Shown: in pieces, positions 12,256 through 24,085 of the stretch
Numbering within the stretch: position 1 is the first letter of the stretch
Layout of the letters: every line of letters begins with the position of its first letter
DNA from: Acanthornis magna
Lineage: Eukaryota; Chordata; Aves; Passeriformes; Acanthizidae
Reading direction: 5' to 3'
Length of the DNA: 64,000 nucleotides
Assembly (NCBI GenBank): GCA_036785705.1
Contig: JAWUZG010000071.1
Coordinates: forward strand, 1,054,001 to 1,118,000
Program-made: the position numbers and the translations under genes
Notes under the pieces: model-generated
The model's database searches: none
Seen by the model: only the letters and a program-made list of their open reading frames with translations
What the model was told of the DNA's origin: nothing

Positions 12256-15200
12256 ACTTTTGTTTTTTACATGTAAATCAATACATGCTGACGGGGTTCA
12301 CTAGTGAAATACAGAGAAAGCATATGATTAAAATCAAAATCAGAATCAAACATCGTCAATATTTTTAGAGCTTGAATATGACTCACCTCACAAATTGGAC
12401 TTTCTCTGGAATTCGGTATTTTCAATTAAGCTTTTATCAAGAAAAAATCTCAGCTGCAGGATGAAATTTCTACTCAGAATAAAAATGAGGATGAAGGAAA
12501 ATTCTGTTTCACCTCTGAGATTTAAAAAGCAGTTTGATTTTTCAGTAGAGAATATTGTTCTTAATTTTTTTCCATACAGAAAAAAAAACCTTACAATTTT
12601 TTTTTCACTTAGTAGGAAATTTAGACTGCTGGGCCACAGATACAGTACAATCCTGACCCCAACAAAGTATAAAAGCTATAATAAATTGTAAATAACCAGA
12701 GCTTTGAGAAATAATTATGTTCCAAGTTATCTGCACTTTTTTGTTCAGCTCAAGATAAAATCATGTTGACTAAAAAAAATCCCTATCAAAACCTATCTAT
12801 CTGGAGCAGACCAAACCAGATCGGTAAAATCTGGTGCATTCCACATGCAGAAAATTATCAACTCCCTGCACTTCCTGCTAGTTTTGCAGCTAAACAGTAA
12901 AATGCCCTAAACAGAGCACGTAAGACAAACATTGTCAAGCATGTTTCTTTCTTGTGGAAGAGCACACAAAGCTGTAACCACAACTTCTCTGAGCTTTGCA
13001 TTTTGATTGAATTTGTGCTTTAATTAGTGCTGTGATGGGGCATTCAGTGCAGATGAGGCTGCAGGTGTTTGCTGACTTTGTCCTTCTCTGTGCTGTCACC
13101 CTTCCACTGGTAAAACGTGAAACGTCTTCCACCTCCGTGTCCATGCCAAGCTAGGTAGCGTCCCTTAAAACACCAATAAAGACACATCACATCTGGTTCT
13201 GTGCTTGGAAACAGCTAGACTTCAAAAAAGCCAATAAATTATTTCTGTCTTTTAAAATACAGATGCTCAGATGTCTACATTGGTGCTTGCTGGTGAGTTG
13301 GGAAATGTTGAATCTGCTACATTTCACCTGCTGATGACCACGTTTAGAGGCCAATAAATGTTTCCAAAACTTTCTTCCTCTTTCAAGTGCTGCATTAGCA
13401 CAACCAACTGAAGAACTGTAGACCCTCTTCAACTGTCCCCATCTTGTCAGAGAAGGGACAAATTATGCTGTTCCTCCCCTTGCCTTCTCTCTGCAAAGAA
13501 GAGCACTCAGAAGGCACCATTGCTCATAAGGGGAGCAGAGCCTTCTTGACCCCTGAGAACTGAACACAAGCAAGAGTTCTATTATTTCCTGAGCCTTTCT
13601 GCCCCTTGGAGACACACTGGCTTTATCCAGAGGTGAGCTGTGTGGACAAAGAGAGAAATGAAAATTCTTAGTAGGAATATTCTTTTGAAAAATTGGGAAA
13701 AATAGCATTCACAGTAGTAAGTCTCTTTTGTGATTTAGTGAGAAAGCCACAGGCTCTGTTTTAATCCATTTCCAATAGAGTGGATCTTATATGACACTTC
13801 ACTTTTTCATTCTAGTAATGCAGCTTGCTGTCTGCTTACTGCTGAGCTCTTATGAGAGGATGCTTCTTACTGCAGACTGATAAATCTTCTTTTAGCTTGG
13901 GGCCTTAAATAAAGTAATAAAATTTTAGAACTGCTTTAAAACTGCAGTAAAAATACTGGTTTCACCTATTTTTATCCGGCAGTCTCCTTGTATAAGTTTT
14001 TTAAGGATTTAGGATATCCAACAACTGTCTAATTGTTTTGCCAAAAATGAGATCTGAAAGAGGCTCATTGCATATTTGAATGCTTTGTTTTGAGATTAAA
14101 ATATTTTATATGTACTTTATGCCCACTTGTTTCTGGATTGGACAGGGCGCCCTTTGCCTAACAAGTTCTCAGCTCTCTTGGATGTAATGTGGTCCAAAAG
14201 TTTCCACTGCTTCCCAGCTGTACCACAGGGACAGGCAGTGAAAGGATGAAGTGATCATAAAGGTCAAAAAAGAACTGGATTATGACCTGACTTATCGCAC
14301 TGTATTGGCTGCATTAAAGGCCAATAAAACATGAAAGAAAGAAGGTCTCTACCCTGCATGGTGAATTCCCCCACCAGGCCATTGCTCTGGCTCCAGTGGC
14401 ATTTGCATTTGGAAACATTGCTTTGCTTAAAGGATGACTAGAGGAAAACCTGGATCGCATTGATCCTACAGCTTATTTTGACTACAATATACAGGCAAAT
14501 TATGTTATTCTGTAATGGCATGGATCATAAAGTGTACAACGAAGTTAATACAGATGTGCATTATTGGTTAAATCTAGAACAGCAGGTTGACAGAGAGAAT
14601 ATAAAATGTAGTATTACTCTCTATTAGAAAAATTCTAATGTCCAGGATGCAATAGGAAATTAAGAAGGCCATAAGGACCACCAAACTGTCAAAAGGTATG
14701 CAACATAGAATGTGAAGAAAGGCTGTGAGTAAAGGTAGCTGAAAGGGAATTATCAACACAGAGGAATCAAGAGATTGACTGAACCTCGGAGTCTCTCAGA
14801 GCAGTGCAGCTTTTCCTTTCCACTTAGTTCATCCTTCCCAGGCTGTTTTTCTTCAGGTTGTATTAGTTTACATCCCCTCCTCCCAAATAAGATTTCACAT
14901 GAAACATCAACTAGCATGAGCTTCAATCAGGGTGTTCAGAATGGTTATGCCCAGAGGCCAGTTCTCTTACAACTGCCTAACCTGATTGTCTCTGTCAGCC
15001 TGCCTCCAAGGCTCTGTCTTCAAAGACAACCAGGCCAAGGACTATATGCCAAGGTAAACTTTCTTCTTCTGTTTTGAAGTTATGCCCTTTCAAAGACAAG
15101 TCAAGATTACTTTTTCAATTTTTGCACCACATGTTTACATTACTCAGTCCTATCAGGAATAGTTTTGAGGAGCTGCCTCCCAGGTTCTTCTTTTAGAGGA

Positions 15201-18069
15201 AAGCATGCATTTCTGCATGCTTTGCTTTTCCTAGTCACGTCCACTCTTTTAGATTAATACATTTGATTGTAATTTATGATAAATCTGTTTAAACTTCATA
15301 TATTTCCATATATTATTTGCTTTATAACATTTCCCAGTCAGTTCATCAGTGAATTTGATAAATACATAATCCTCCACTCCACACGTTCGGGTCTTTCACC
15401 TGTCAAGAAGAAAGTGAAAGGTGGAACTTGCACAGGGAGTTATAGTCTCACTCTTTGCACTAACCCTGCCACAGTCCTTCCTTTAGGACCAGTGTACCAG
15501 GAAGACAAAACCACCACCACCAAAAAACCTCAACAACAAAATCTATTTAAATGAGCATGTTGATGAACTTAACGTGAAACATACAGAGAAGCAGAAGAAC
15601 TTTTAAATAAGACAAATTACATTTCAATTGCCATCAGAGGTATTTTAATATTGTATTTCAAAAAGTTTGGGAACTATTATCTGATCCAGTGAGATGGATT
15701 TTCCTGAAACTGCATGCATTGGATTTTCCTGTAATGTTGTGCATGAGAATTGTCATTTTATCTTTCAGTCTTTAACACTATATCACCTCATGAATGGCTA
15801 ATCATGAATTTTTCATTTCTCATTTTTCATAATAATGAAAAATTTATAGTGATTTTGCCAGTTGAATATTACAAAGTGTTATCCAGCTATTGGATTTTAG
15901 GACAAGATCCTTTCACTGTTTTACTACTGAAGTGTTAGATCTTTCCCGAAAATGAAGACAACCACCAGTATCTCAGTTTTGTGAAACCTGGCATTAGAAG
16001 ACAAAACTTTAATATTTATAGGGTGGGGTAGTGGTACTTCTCACTGAAATTACCCACTTTGCTATCGCTATCAGAATGTACTCTTTAGCAGGAAGAGGTT
16101 TCTTGGGCCAGATCAAGGAGATGAAAATTTGCTGGTCTCACTGTGATGTTCATTGCTAATAAAATACTGTATCCTTTGTAGAAGTGGATGTAAATAAAAA
16201 TCCATTTGGGGCTTGTTTCAGTCTGTAACAACTGTGTCAAAGGAGTTTAAATACCTAAATTCAATTTAGATACCAAAAGGACAATTGAAATGGACTTCAG
16301 GAGCCATCAGCTGAACTCCTCAAAGATTCCAGGGTATACCTGCCTGCTTGCAGTGATCTCTGGCCATTTCTGTGCGTGCCTGGGACTGCGCATCTCATCT
16401 TCTCTAGCACTGTCACCAACACCTGCATGAAGGCAGCTTTCAGTTAATATAGATTTAACTTAGTTAACTTAGTTTTAAAGTTTTTGTGCTTGAAATACTT
16501 TGCACATTTAAATTTCATGCAATGATGAACATGGCACAAGATTTACTAATAATTAATCTCTGTTGCGCCACATGACTTCTTACATATGGTTTATTAGCAT
16601 GATTATAATCGTAATCTCATTTTACCTTCTTAGATTTTCATCCATTTTTCTAAAATATTGCTCATTTGACAAATCTGACTGCAAAGGGTCAAGAATAGCA
16701 TAGAAATGAAAGGTGAAAAACAAGCACTAAAATATTCTGGGGATATGATATCATTTGTCATTTGAGTCTCAAATTTTATTCATTCTGTGTAGGCCTATGG
16801 TACCTTAGGCACAAAATATATTATATCTTAGACTCAGGAACTTATCCAATTCCCTTGCCATCCTAAAGGATCACAGAATTTATAGTGGAAAAACCTATTA
16901 TATTATCAGGCTCCAGATGGTTGAAGGTACATTCTGACAATACAGAAAACATTAAATGTAATACTAATACTTACTTGCATTTAGCCAAGTAAATATATGA
17001 AATTTACAAGTGAAAGTAATACAAGATTGAAACACAGTCAGGTGTCAAATTTGCTAGAACACAGCTACAGGAGAAACAGGTTTTTCGTGTGTTTTGACTC
17101 TACTTGGTTATTGTCTTTAATTAATTATATATACAAAAAGACAAATAACCAAATTCTGAACAATAATGAAATTAGTCAACATAAAAATTCCATTAAATTG
17201 TTTTTTTTCAGTACTTTAATTTTATTTCTTTTCAGTTTTGTTCTTTTTGTCTGTCACAATGTAGGAGAGGATTCAGAGAAGATAAAGGATAATGAAGGCT
17301 CTGAGTAAAAAGTGATCATCTGGGTTTATCTTGTCTCCCCCAAGAGAGACCAGCTATAGCTGTAAGTGGTGCACTGCCCAGCACTTCCTTCATTTGTTGA
17401 ATACAAGAGATTGTATGCAGGCTCTGCAAAGGACAGCTAACCAACCCTCTGTGCCTTGGGAGTGGAGACTGTTCCTGCAGGGAAATTAACACCGATGGAA
17501 AGGGGTCAGCCCTGGAAAGCAGCACTCTCTGGGAACATGCACGGCCTGGGGAGCTCCAGGGTGGGATCTGTACTCCAGACTTCACTGTGGGGTGCATGTG
17601 GTCTGGGAAGAGGCTCACAACTGCCAGGTTGAAACACAGTCTTTTGGTCCCCAAAATACAATTTATGAAATTTGTAGCATAGCACAGAGCCAGTTTCATA
17701 TGCTGGGATATCATTTGTCCGTGGATCTGGTTGGCAAATCTGTGATGTCCCAGAAAGAATAAAGTCAGTGAGGCTACTTTTGCAGCTTAAGTGTTAAAGG
17801 TAATCCTGTGCTGTGGAAACACATGCTTTCCCTCACATTTCTCCCTGGCATGCATGGGGATGTCTGACTCATTTTGAGTGGGAAGACTTCATTTATAATC
17901 CATCCTGCTGCTGACAGTGGCCCAGCGTTGGATATCCAGCAGTTCAAGATGTGGAAAGGTGAGAGTGATTCCGATGTAGCCAGTGATCCCTAGTTTCACA
18001 GGCTCAAATTCCTGTGCACCTAAAAAGGGAAATCTCAAATTAGTTTTACACACCCTGATGAACACAAAT
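12256..18069. other. Unannotated AT-rich DNA
   Basis: No gene, exon or repeat family was recognised in this 5.8-kb stretch. It includes a 132-codon minus-strand frame at 17316-17714 in a somewhat more G+C-rich patch. That patch lies just upstream of an LTR and could be part of an older insertion, but I cannot identify it. Confidence 0.5.
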
Positions 18070-18590
18070 TAGGTGCTAAGAGGAGATTTCATTTGCTTCT
18101 GCACCTGCACCGCTGCCACCACCCAGCCCCTGACAGAGAGAACGAGCCTGGGCCATGACCGCCACTGCTGCTGGAGTCAGCATCTTGGCAGCACAAGTCT
18201 TTTGGGAAAACCATCTTCCCAGGTTTTGGTTTGTCCCTGTTTTTCATTGTTTCCAGGCTGGGAGGGAGGAGATTGAGCCGCGGGAGCCTCTCCAGCAGGA
18301 TGCTGTGTGCTCCTGGGCACCGTGGGAGAACCAAGCGTCTGCAAAACCACTCTGGGTGCTGTCTACAGGAAGTGTTTTTGTTTGTTCTGTGGTGAATACC
18401 CTTTTGTGGGTAAAACACTCTCTCCTTGGTACACTCTTTAATTAACTGTTGAGTTATTGTAAGTTTTCAGTAAATAGTGATTCCACTTAAAATCTCTCCT
18501 AGTGTTTTCCTCCACTCTTCGGAGGGGGTGGGGAAAGGTGAGTGGCTTTAATCTTCTTGAAGGGTTTTAAACCAGAGCAACTGCAAATAT
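18070..18590 (+). mobile_element. ERV LTR, 3' part, plus strand (edges approximate)
   Basis: From about 18450 the sequence follows a common bird LTR terminus. It has a stretch around GTAAATAGTGATTCC, then CTCTCCTAGTGTTTTCCTCC, CTTCGGAGGGGG and GGTGAGTGGCTTTAA, ending near AACCAGAGCAACTGCA at 18585. The C/G-rich part before it (from about 18090) fits the U3 side. I could not fix the left edge. One possible 5-bp duplication (ACTGC before 18167 and after 18579) is too weak to rely on. Overlapping frames of about 100 codons on both strands are incidental to the base composition. Confidence 0.6.
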
Positions 18591-19796
18591 TATCATTGTA
18601 GATAAAAAGTGAAAACTAAACTTTCATGGTTTTGCTATGTGCAAAACATAGCTTTTGTGATTATATGTTATGCTTTATCCAATTACTTTGATTATGTTCC
18701 TTCTTGGTGGCAGTGATTGGTATAAACAGAAGGAAACATTACTGAAAGCCATTAGAAAGGGTAAGTATCAGTTAAACTCCACCTGAAACCTGTGAGTTCA
18801 CACTGGCCTCTGAAGCTTAGCAGTACAGAGCATCGCCACAAAGACCATGTGTTTAGTAATTTGGTAATATCAATAAGAGTAAAGCAGGAATTCTTCCATT
18901 ATTAGGAACTGGAAGTTTACGATTCTTGCCATCACTCCTGTGGGGAAAAATATATCTGCGATAAGACATAAAACTCAAAGTAAACAGATATCTATATTTA
19001 GGCTTTCATAGAAGTGCTCCTGGGAAAACACCAGTTCTGTTTTCTGAAAAATTTTCAGAACTCATAATTTGTTTTCAATCCATCACATAGCAACATTAAG
19101 ACCTTTCAAAATTTTTAACAAACATATAAACAAAAGACAAAAGAGTATGAGTCACTCTCCTTCTTATCTAGCAGTGACAAGAAAACACACCTGGAAGGAA
19201 GAAATTCTAGTGGAAACCCACATTTTGCATATCACAAGAGCAGATGCCAGGGCTCCCATGTCCATCCAAGAGATGTGTTCACCTGGATCCAGGACAACGG
19301 CAGCTTTGAGTAAACCTACAGGCTGCCAGGGTTCAGGCATCTTGACCCACAAGACCTGCTACCTACCGTGTAGATCCTTCTTCCTCTTTAAGATAGGTGA
19401 AACCTGTCTATGATCAGTCACGCAAATTGATCAAACCCCACTAAATTCTGCCAGTGACACCAGGCTCAGAGGTGTCTGATAGCTCTTCCTATTTCTTCCT
19501 TCAACATCCCTGCAACTGGAAGGATAAGGAGAACACCACTTTTGCTTCTGATCCCTTAACTCGTCATCCCAAGGCCCTTGAAGTCTCTCCTGATTGTTCT
19601 TGAGCTTCTTGTTTCAGTTTCACTGCTGACTACCTGAAAAATCCATAATGGTTGATAATCTGAGCGTCCTTTCAGGGTAGGAACCTTTCCCTTAACATCT
19701 TTAACCCAGGGCCCAAGGAGGCACAAGACTTCCCAGAGAAATGGGGCTGGAGCTTTCACTAGAGCTCAAGCAGAAAAATGAGTTTATGACCTTTGC
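18591..19796. other. Unannotated DNA
   Basis: No family or coding signal was recognised. A 114-codon plus-strand frame at 19069-19413 has no recognisable domain. Confidence 0.45.
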
Positions 19797-20190
19797 AAAA
19801 AGGGGCAGGCAATTCAGGAGGACTACAAGGGTGCTGTGAAATTATGCAGGGAGAAACTTAGGAGGGCCAAAGCCCAACTAGAACTTAATCTGGCTGCTGT
19901 CATAAAAGACAAAACAAAATAATATCAGAAATTCAATGAATACATCAGCAACAAAAGGTGGGCTAAGGAGAGTCTTCATCCATTATTGGATGGGGGGAAA
20001 CATAGTGACAAAGGATGAACAAAAAATTGAGGTATTTAATACCTTCTTTGGCTCAGTCTGTAGGAGTAGGACCAGCTGTGCTCCAGATACCCAGCCCTCT
20101 GAGCTGAAAGACAGGAATGAGAAGCAGCAAATAAAGCCAAAATAAACCATGGGGAAATGGTTGGTGATCTGCTGCTCCACTTAGAAACAC
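19797..20190 (+). mobile_element. CR1 LINE fragment (ORF2 linker between endonuclease and RT)
   Basis: Closely matches the part of avian CR1 ORF2 between the endonuclease and reverse transcriptase domains. This includes the AGGAGGACTACAAGGGTGC start, the AACATAGTGACAAAGGATGA block and the GAAATGGTTGGTGATCTGC block. The encoded VTKDEQKIEVFNTFFGSV corresponds to the conserved CR1 VTKD..KAEVLNAFFASV. The frame is broken by stops. Both ends are cut, with no CR1 3' tail, so this is an internal remnant and not a normal 5'-truncated insertion. Inactive. Confidence 0.85.
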
Positions 20191-20272
20191 CTTAATTTTA
20201 GGTGGTTCTGGAATGGGAAAGGCAATTCTGTTTTTCTATGACTCTGCCCCATGTGGAGAAAACAAAAGAGTC

Positions 20273-20402
20273 AGAAAAAGGAAGAAAAAAGAAAGAAAAA
20301 AGAGCAAAAGAAAAAAAGGAAAAAAAAGAAAAAAGAAAATAGAAGAAAGAAAAAAGAAAGAAAAAGAAAAATGAAAAAAGAAAAAAGAAAAAAGGAAAGG
20401 AA
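20273..20402. repeat. Polypurine (GA-rich) tract
   Basis: 130 bases of G and A on the plus strand with only three pyrimidines (20305, 20340, 20372). The lysine/arginine-rich frame across it is a repeat artefact. Such tracts can adopt triplex-type structures. Confidence 0.9.
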
Positions 20403-20403
20403 T

Positions 20404-20454
20404 AGAAGTAACTTCAAGAAGTACTACAAAAAGTTACTTCAAGAAGTAACTTCT
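20404..20454. repeat. Tandem and inverted GAAGTAACTTC motif
   Basis: GAAGTAACTTC-type units are repeated after the polypurine tract. They include a perfect hairpin with arms AGTTACTTC (20432-20440) and GAAGTAACT (20443-20451) around a two-base loop. Confidence 0.75.
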
Positions 20455-23400
20455 AACTATTACCTTTTTGAATGGTAATCCCAAGGTTTAGTGCTTCAAG
20501 TGCCCTCGGTGGACCAGCACCCCAGTGGGTGAGGAGCAGAAGGTGCTGTTGAATACAGGGTGCCTGGCTGCTCTACAGGGCAGCAGGATCTGCTCCCACC
20601 TGAGACACTTGATACGAAATGCCTTTCCAAATAATTGGCCTTCATGGAAGGACACATAAATTTTCATTTGTGTGATGCTGTGTAAGTTTGTTCTCAATGT
20701 CTTGCTGGAAACTGTGAAAGTGACTGACTTTTTAGTGTGAAAGGCCTGACAGACATTCTAGGAGAAGTGTTTCAGCAGGATGGACTTGGCTAAGCATACT
20801 CATGTTCTGTACTGAAGCTGAGGAACACTTCTAGAAAACTAAGAAACCAAATTGATAACCAGACCCTGAGACTGTCCATTCTTGCTTAGAGACATAAGAG
20901 AAGCCTTGTAATTACTTCATGTGATGTAATGGGAAAAGATCAGTCTGAATTTATCCACCTCTTTTCCATTGCAGATGAAAACATTCTAGAAATTCAAATT
21001 CTGCATGATATCATACAGGTAAATGGTTAATGCACAGTGGAACAGATACATCTACAATGAAGAATTATTATTGTTAAAATAATCTTTAAAATGTCACAGT
21101 TAATAACTTAGGAAAGAATTTGAAAAACCCATCAGCATTAGGTCTTTCTACCATTGAAATTACACAACTACTACTGCAACAAAATTAATTGCAGTAAAGC
21201 TGCTCTAAAGCTGAGACTTTTTAAGATCCTCAACTTGCATGTAATGAAGATAGCACTATTGACTTTATCCTGAATGATATCCTCAGGTTCTTGTAGCACA
21301 CCAAGTCCATCTGGGGAAATAGTGCTGGAGGGCAGAGCAGCTGCTCAGCTCACCTCTCCAGTTGAGATCAGGACACAGCTACACCTCTCAGCAAAAGGCC
21401 CTGAGGGGGCCATACATTCATTGGAAAGTTGTAGGCTAAGAGAAGTGACACGAAAGCACAGTGAGCTCTCTGAGAATCCTCTAAGAACAACAGACGTACT
21501 GTCAAAAGTCCCTTATCTGAACTCATATCCTAACCTGAATTTGTGGGATCTGTCCTGCCTTTAGAGGACTTTGTAAAAGTATTCATATCAAATGGATGCA
21601 GTGCACTGCACAACTGGAAGGAGTTAGTAAAGCGCTCTATGTATGCAACTTTTTCTTGGAGTCCTAAGATGCGAAATATTTAAGAATAGTCTGGAAATTG
21701 TATCAGTTTAGTGGCCATCGTCAATGAATTACCTACAGAATAAGTAAGACACCCTGCCCCCACAGACATATTCTTTACCAGCTTCAGGTCCAGCAGCATC
21801 AGATATGAGTGGTGTCTTTATACAACAGTCTCTAGAATATCTTTCTGTAAGTATATTTCATGCTGCCATGTATGTCATCAGCCTGCTATTAAGATCTTAG
21901 TTCTGACCAAAATAATCCATACAGGAAGGAGCTGAGCTATGATACAGCCTGATGAAGTGCATTTCATAAGCCAGTTTTATTGCAGACTCCCATGACCATT
22001 AATCTCTTCAAATGGGTCTTGGTGTAGGCTGACATTTGCAGATGAATAAGTTGTGTCAGAAACAGGGCTGGTAATCTCAGGTTTCTTTGCCAGCAATATA
22101 TAATCTTAAAGTATGCTCTGTTCTTTAATGGCTCTGCAAAGTGTCCTGGCAAGAAAATAGCTGAATGCAGAAGATGTCCACATTACTTTTCATTGGTACA
22201 GACTCATATTTGGGTATAGCCACACAAAGCAGCATAGTGCTATGCCAAGATATTAATTGTAGCATCGAATATGCTATCAGAAGTTACTGTGACTGAAAGG
22301 AATGTCATTCAGACATGGATAATTAGTGCTGCTCACAGAAAAATTTAAATTTATTAACTTTGGTAATGTGCTGTGATAATAAGTTCCACAATTTGGAAGA
22401 GTCTGGTGCTGTCTTGCCTTTTGCAGAGTACCCCAGAGGATTGTATTCTCTAGATGAGTGCAACTTCATGAGTAAAGCAAAACAAACAAAAAAAAAATTG
22501 CTTCAGTAACAGCAAGATCAAATTCAAGCTGCATCCTAAACCAAAGATAAATGTAAGCTGTCTTTAGGTTCATTGAGGATACACAAGTAGATATATACTT
22601 TACAAAGTTTCAAATGCCAAAACATATCTGAAACTCTGCAAACTATTGAAAACTGATTGCAAGAAGAGTTCTGTGTGACCTTTTACAGACTTGTTCTGTC
22701 TGAATGCGCAATTTCAAAGTGTAATCAATTTAAGAGATTACTGCCTTCAGTAAAACAAAACTAGCACATTGAGCTGAACCCTATTTAAGATATATTCTCT
22801 TCCTAAACTCTGGAAATTGTTACCCTAAGCTATTGATTGAAGATTTCCCAAGACCAATAGGCTAGGGATGCACAAGGTGTTGGGAGGGGACATACAATTG
22901 ACAGACATTTTCCACTTAACCTCTGGAATGACAACATCAAGATATTGAAAACGTGATCAGGATGTTCATGGCAGAAGTGCAGTCTGGACTATCATCAAAG
23001 ATGTCATCAATAATGCACATCCCTGAAGGGTGACAAAAGCTTGATAACATGGCATACGCACTTACAGAGCTAGGAATAGATCCCTGAGGAAGGTGAGTAA
23101 ACGTATATTGAATGGATTTGCAGTGAACACAAACTACTCCACATCTGAAAAATTGATAGGTCCTAGTGCTATGGCTATAGAGACATCAAGGCCAGAGGAA
23201 GAAGTTTGACCTTACTAATGGGGTATTGCATGGGATCTTGGGAGCTTTTCACCATAATTACTGAAGGGATGAAAAATAAATTCAACATTAAGATTTGGGC
23301 TCTGGTGTCCATACCAAAGCTGAACAGGTGCCATTCATTCATGACAACTAATAATCAGGACTAGGGCATGGGGTAAGCAAAAATGTCTGCTCTAAACAGA

Positions 23401-23895
23401 ACTAGGAGGCAGACCTCCACCGGCAGTGGACTCCCACTCATGAGTTCTGCAGCATGGGGTTCATGGGGGCCACCTGCCTGTGGCCATCCAAAAGGTGTAA
23501 CAAAACATTGTTCTGCAATCTACCAATTTGTTAATGTCCCTTTCCAGCAGGAACTGCCACAGGTGGGTTATCTCTAGCCAGCAGACGTGCCCACGCTCTG
23601 TCCAGGTGAACATTCCTCCACATCTCACCTTCAGGCACAGATTGCCATGGATGTACCTGGGAAGTGTGGGCCTTGTCAAAAACTGACCAGCCATACCTTC
23701 CCTGTCTGACAATTTCTGTCTGTGTGGGGGATCTGCGTTATTAGGCTGCAGCTGTGAGAGCGCTACACCCATGGCCGTCAGCTGAAGGATTATCCTCCAT
23801 GAGAAGCCTGGACACCGGATTTCCTCCAATGTCAGCTTGATTGAGTAAACTGAAGATGTCTAAGTGCCCCACTGTAGTTTCATACTGCTCAACAC
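20455..23895. other. Unannotated DNA, possible eroded insertion at its right end
   Basis: No confident family assignment. A 122-codon minus-strand frame at 23461-23829 lies in a more G+C-rich patch just before the LTR fragment at 23896. It could be part of a decayed ERV interior, but I do not recognise any motif in it. Confidence 0.4.
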
Positions 23896-24085
23896 TGTGC
23901 TGGTTTTGGCTGGGATAAAGTTTTCTTCATAGTAGCTAGCATGGGGGGAGGCTTTGGAATTGTGCTGAAAACAGTGTTGAAAATTCAGGGATATTTTACT
24001 AAAACAGTCACTCAGGCAGCTTAACTTAAACAAGTGCTCAAGGCAGGTAAGGTAGGGGCTGCTGCTTCTGGGGTATGACTGTGCC
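23896..24085 (+). mobile_element. Fragment of the same LTR family as 4890-5461, plus strand
   Basis: Starts TGTGCTGGTTTTGGCTGGGA, continues with the TTTTCTTCATAGTAGCTAG block and the GTGCTGAAAACAGTGTTGA block, then fades. Only the U3 start is present; the promoter, R and U5 parts are missing. It shows the same family as the minus-strand LTR at 4.9-5.5 kb in the opposite orientation. Start well defined, end approximate. Confidence 0.8.

Noticed and set aside
18163..18584. ACTGC direct repeats as the target duplication of the 18-kb LTR
   Set aside because: A 5-bp match among many TG starts is expected by chance, and C/G-rich LTR-like sequence continues to the left of 18167.
20251..20478. Lysine/arginine-rich 75-codon frame
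   Set aside because: Encoded by the polypurine tract.
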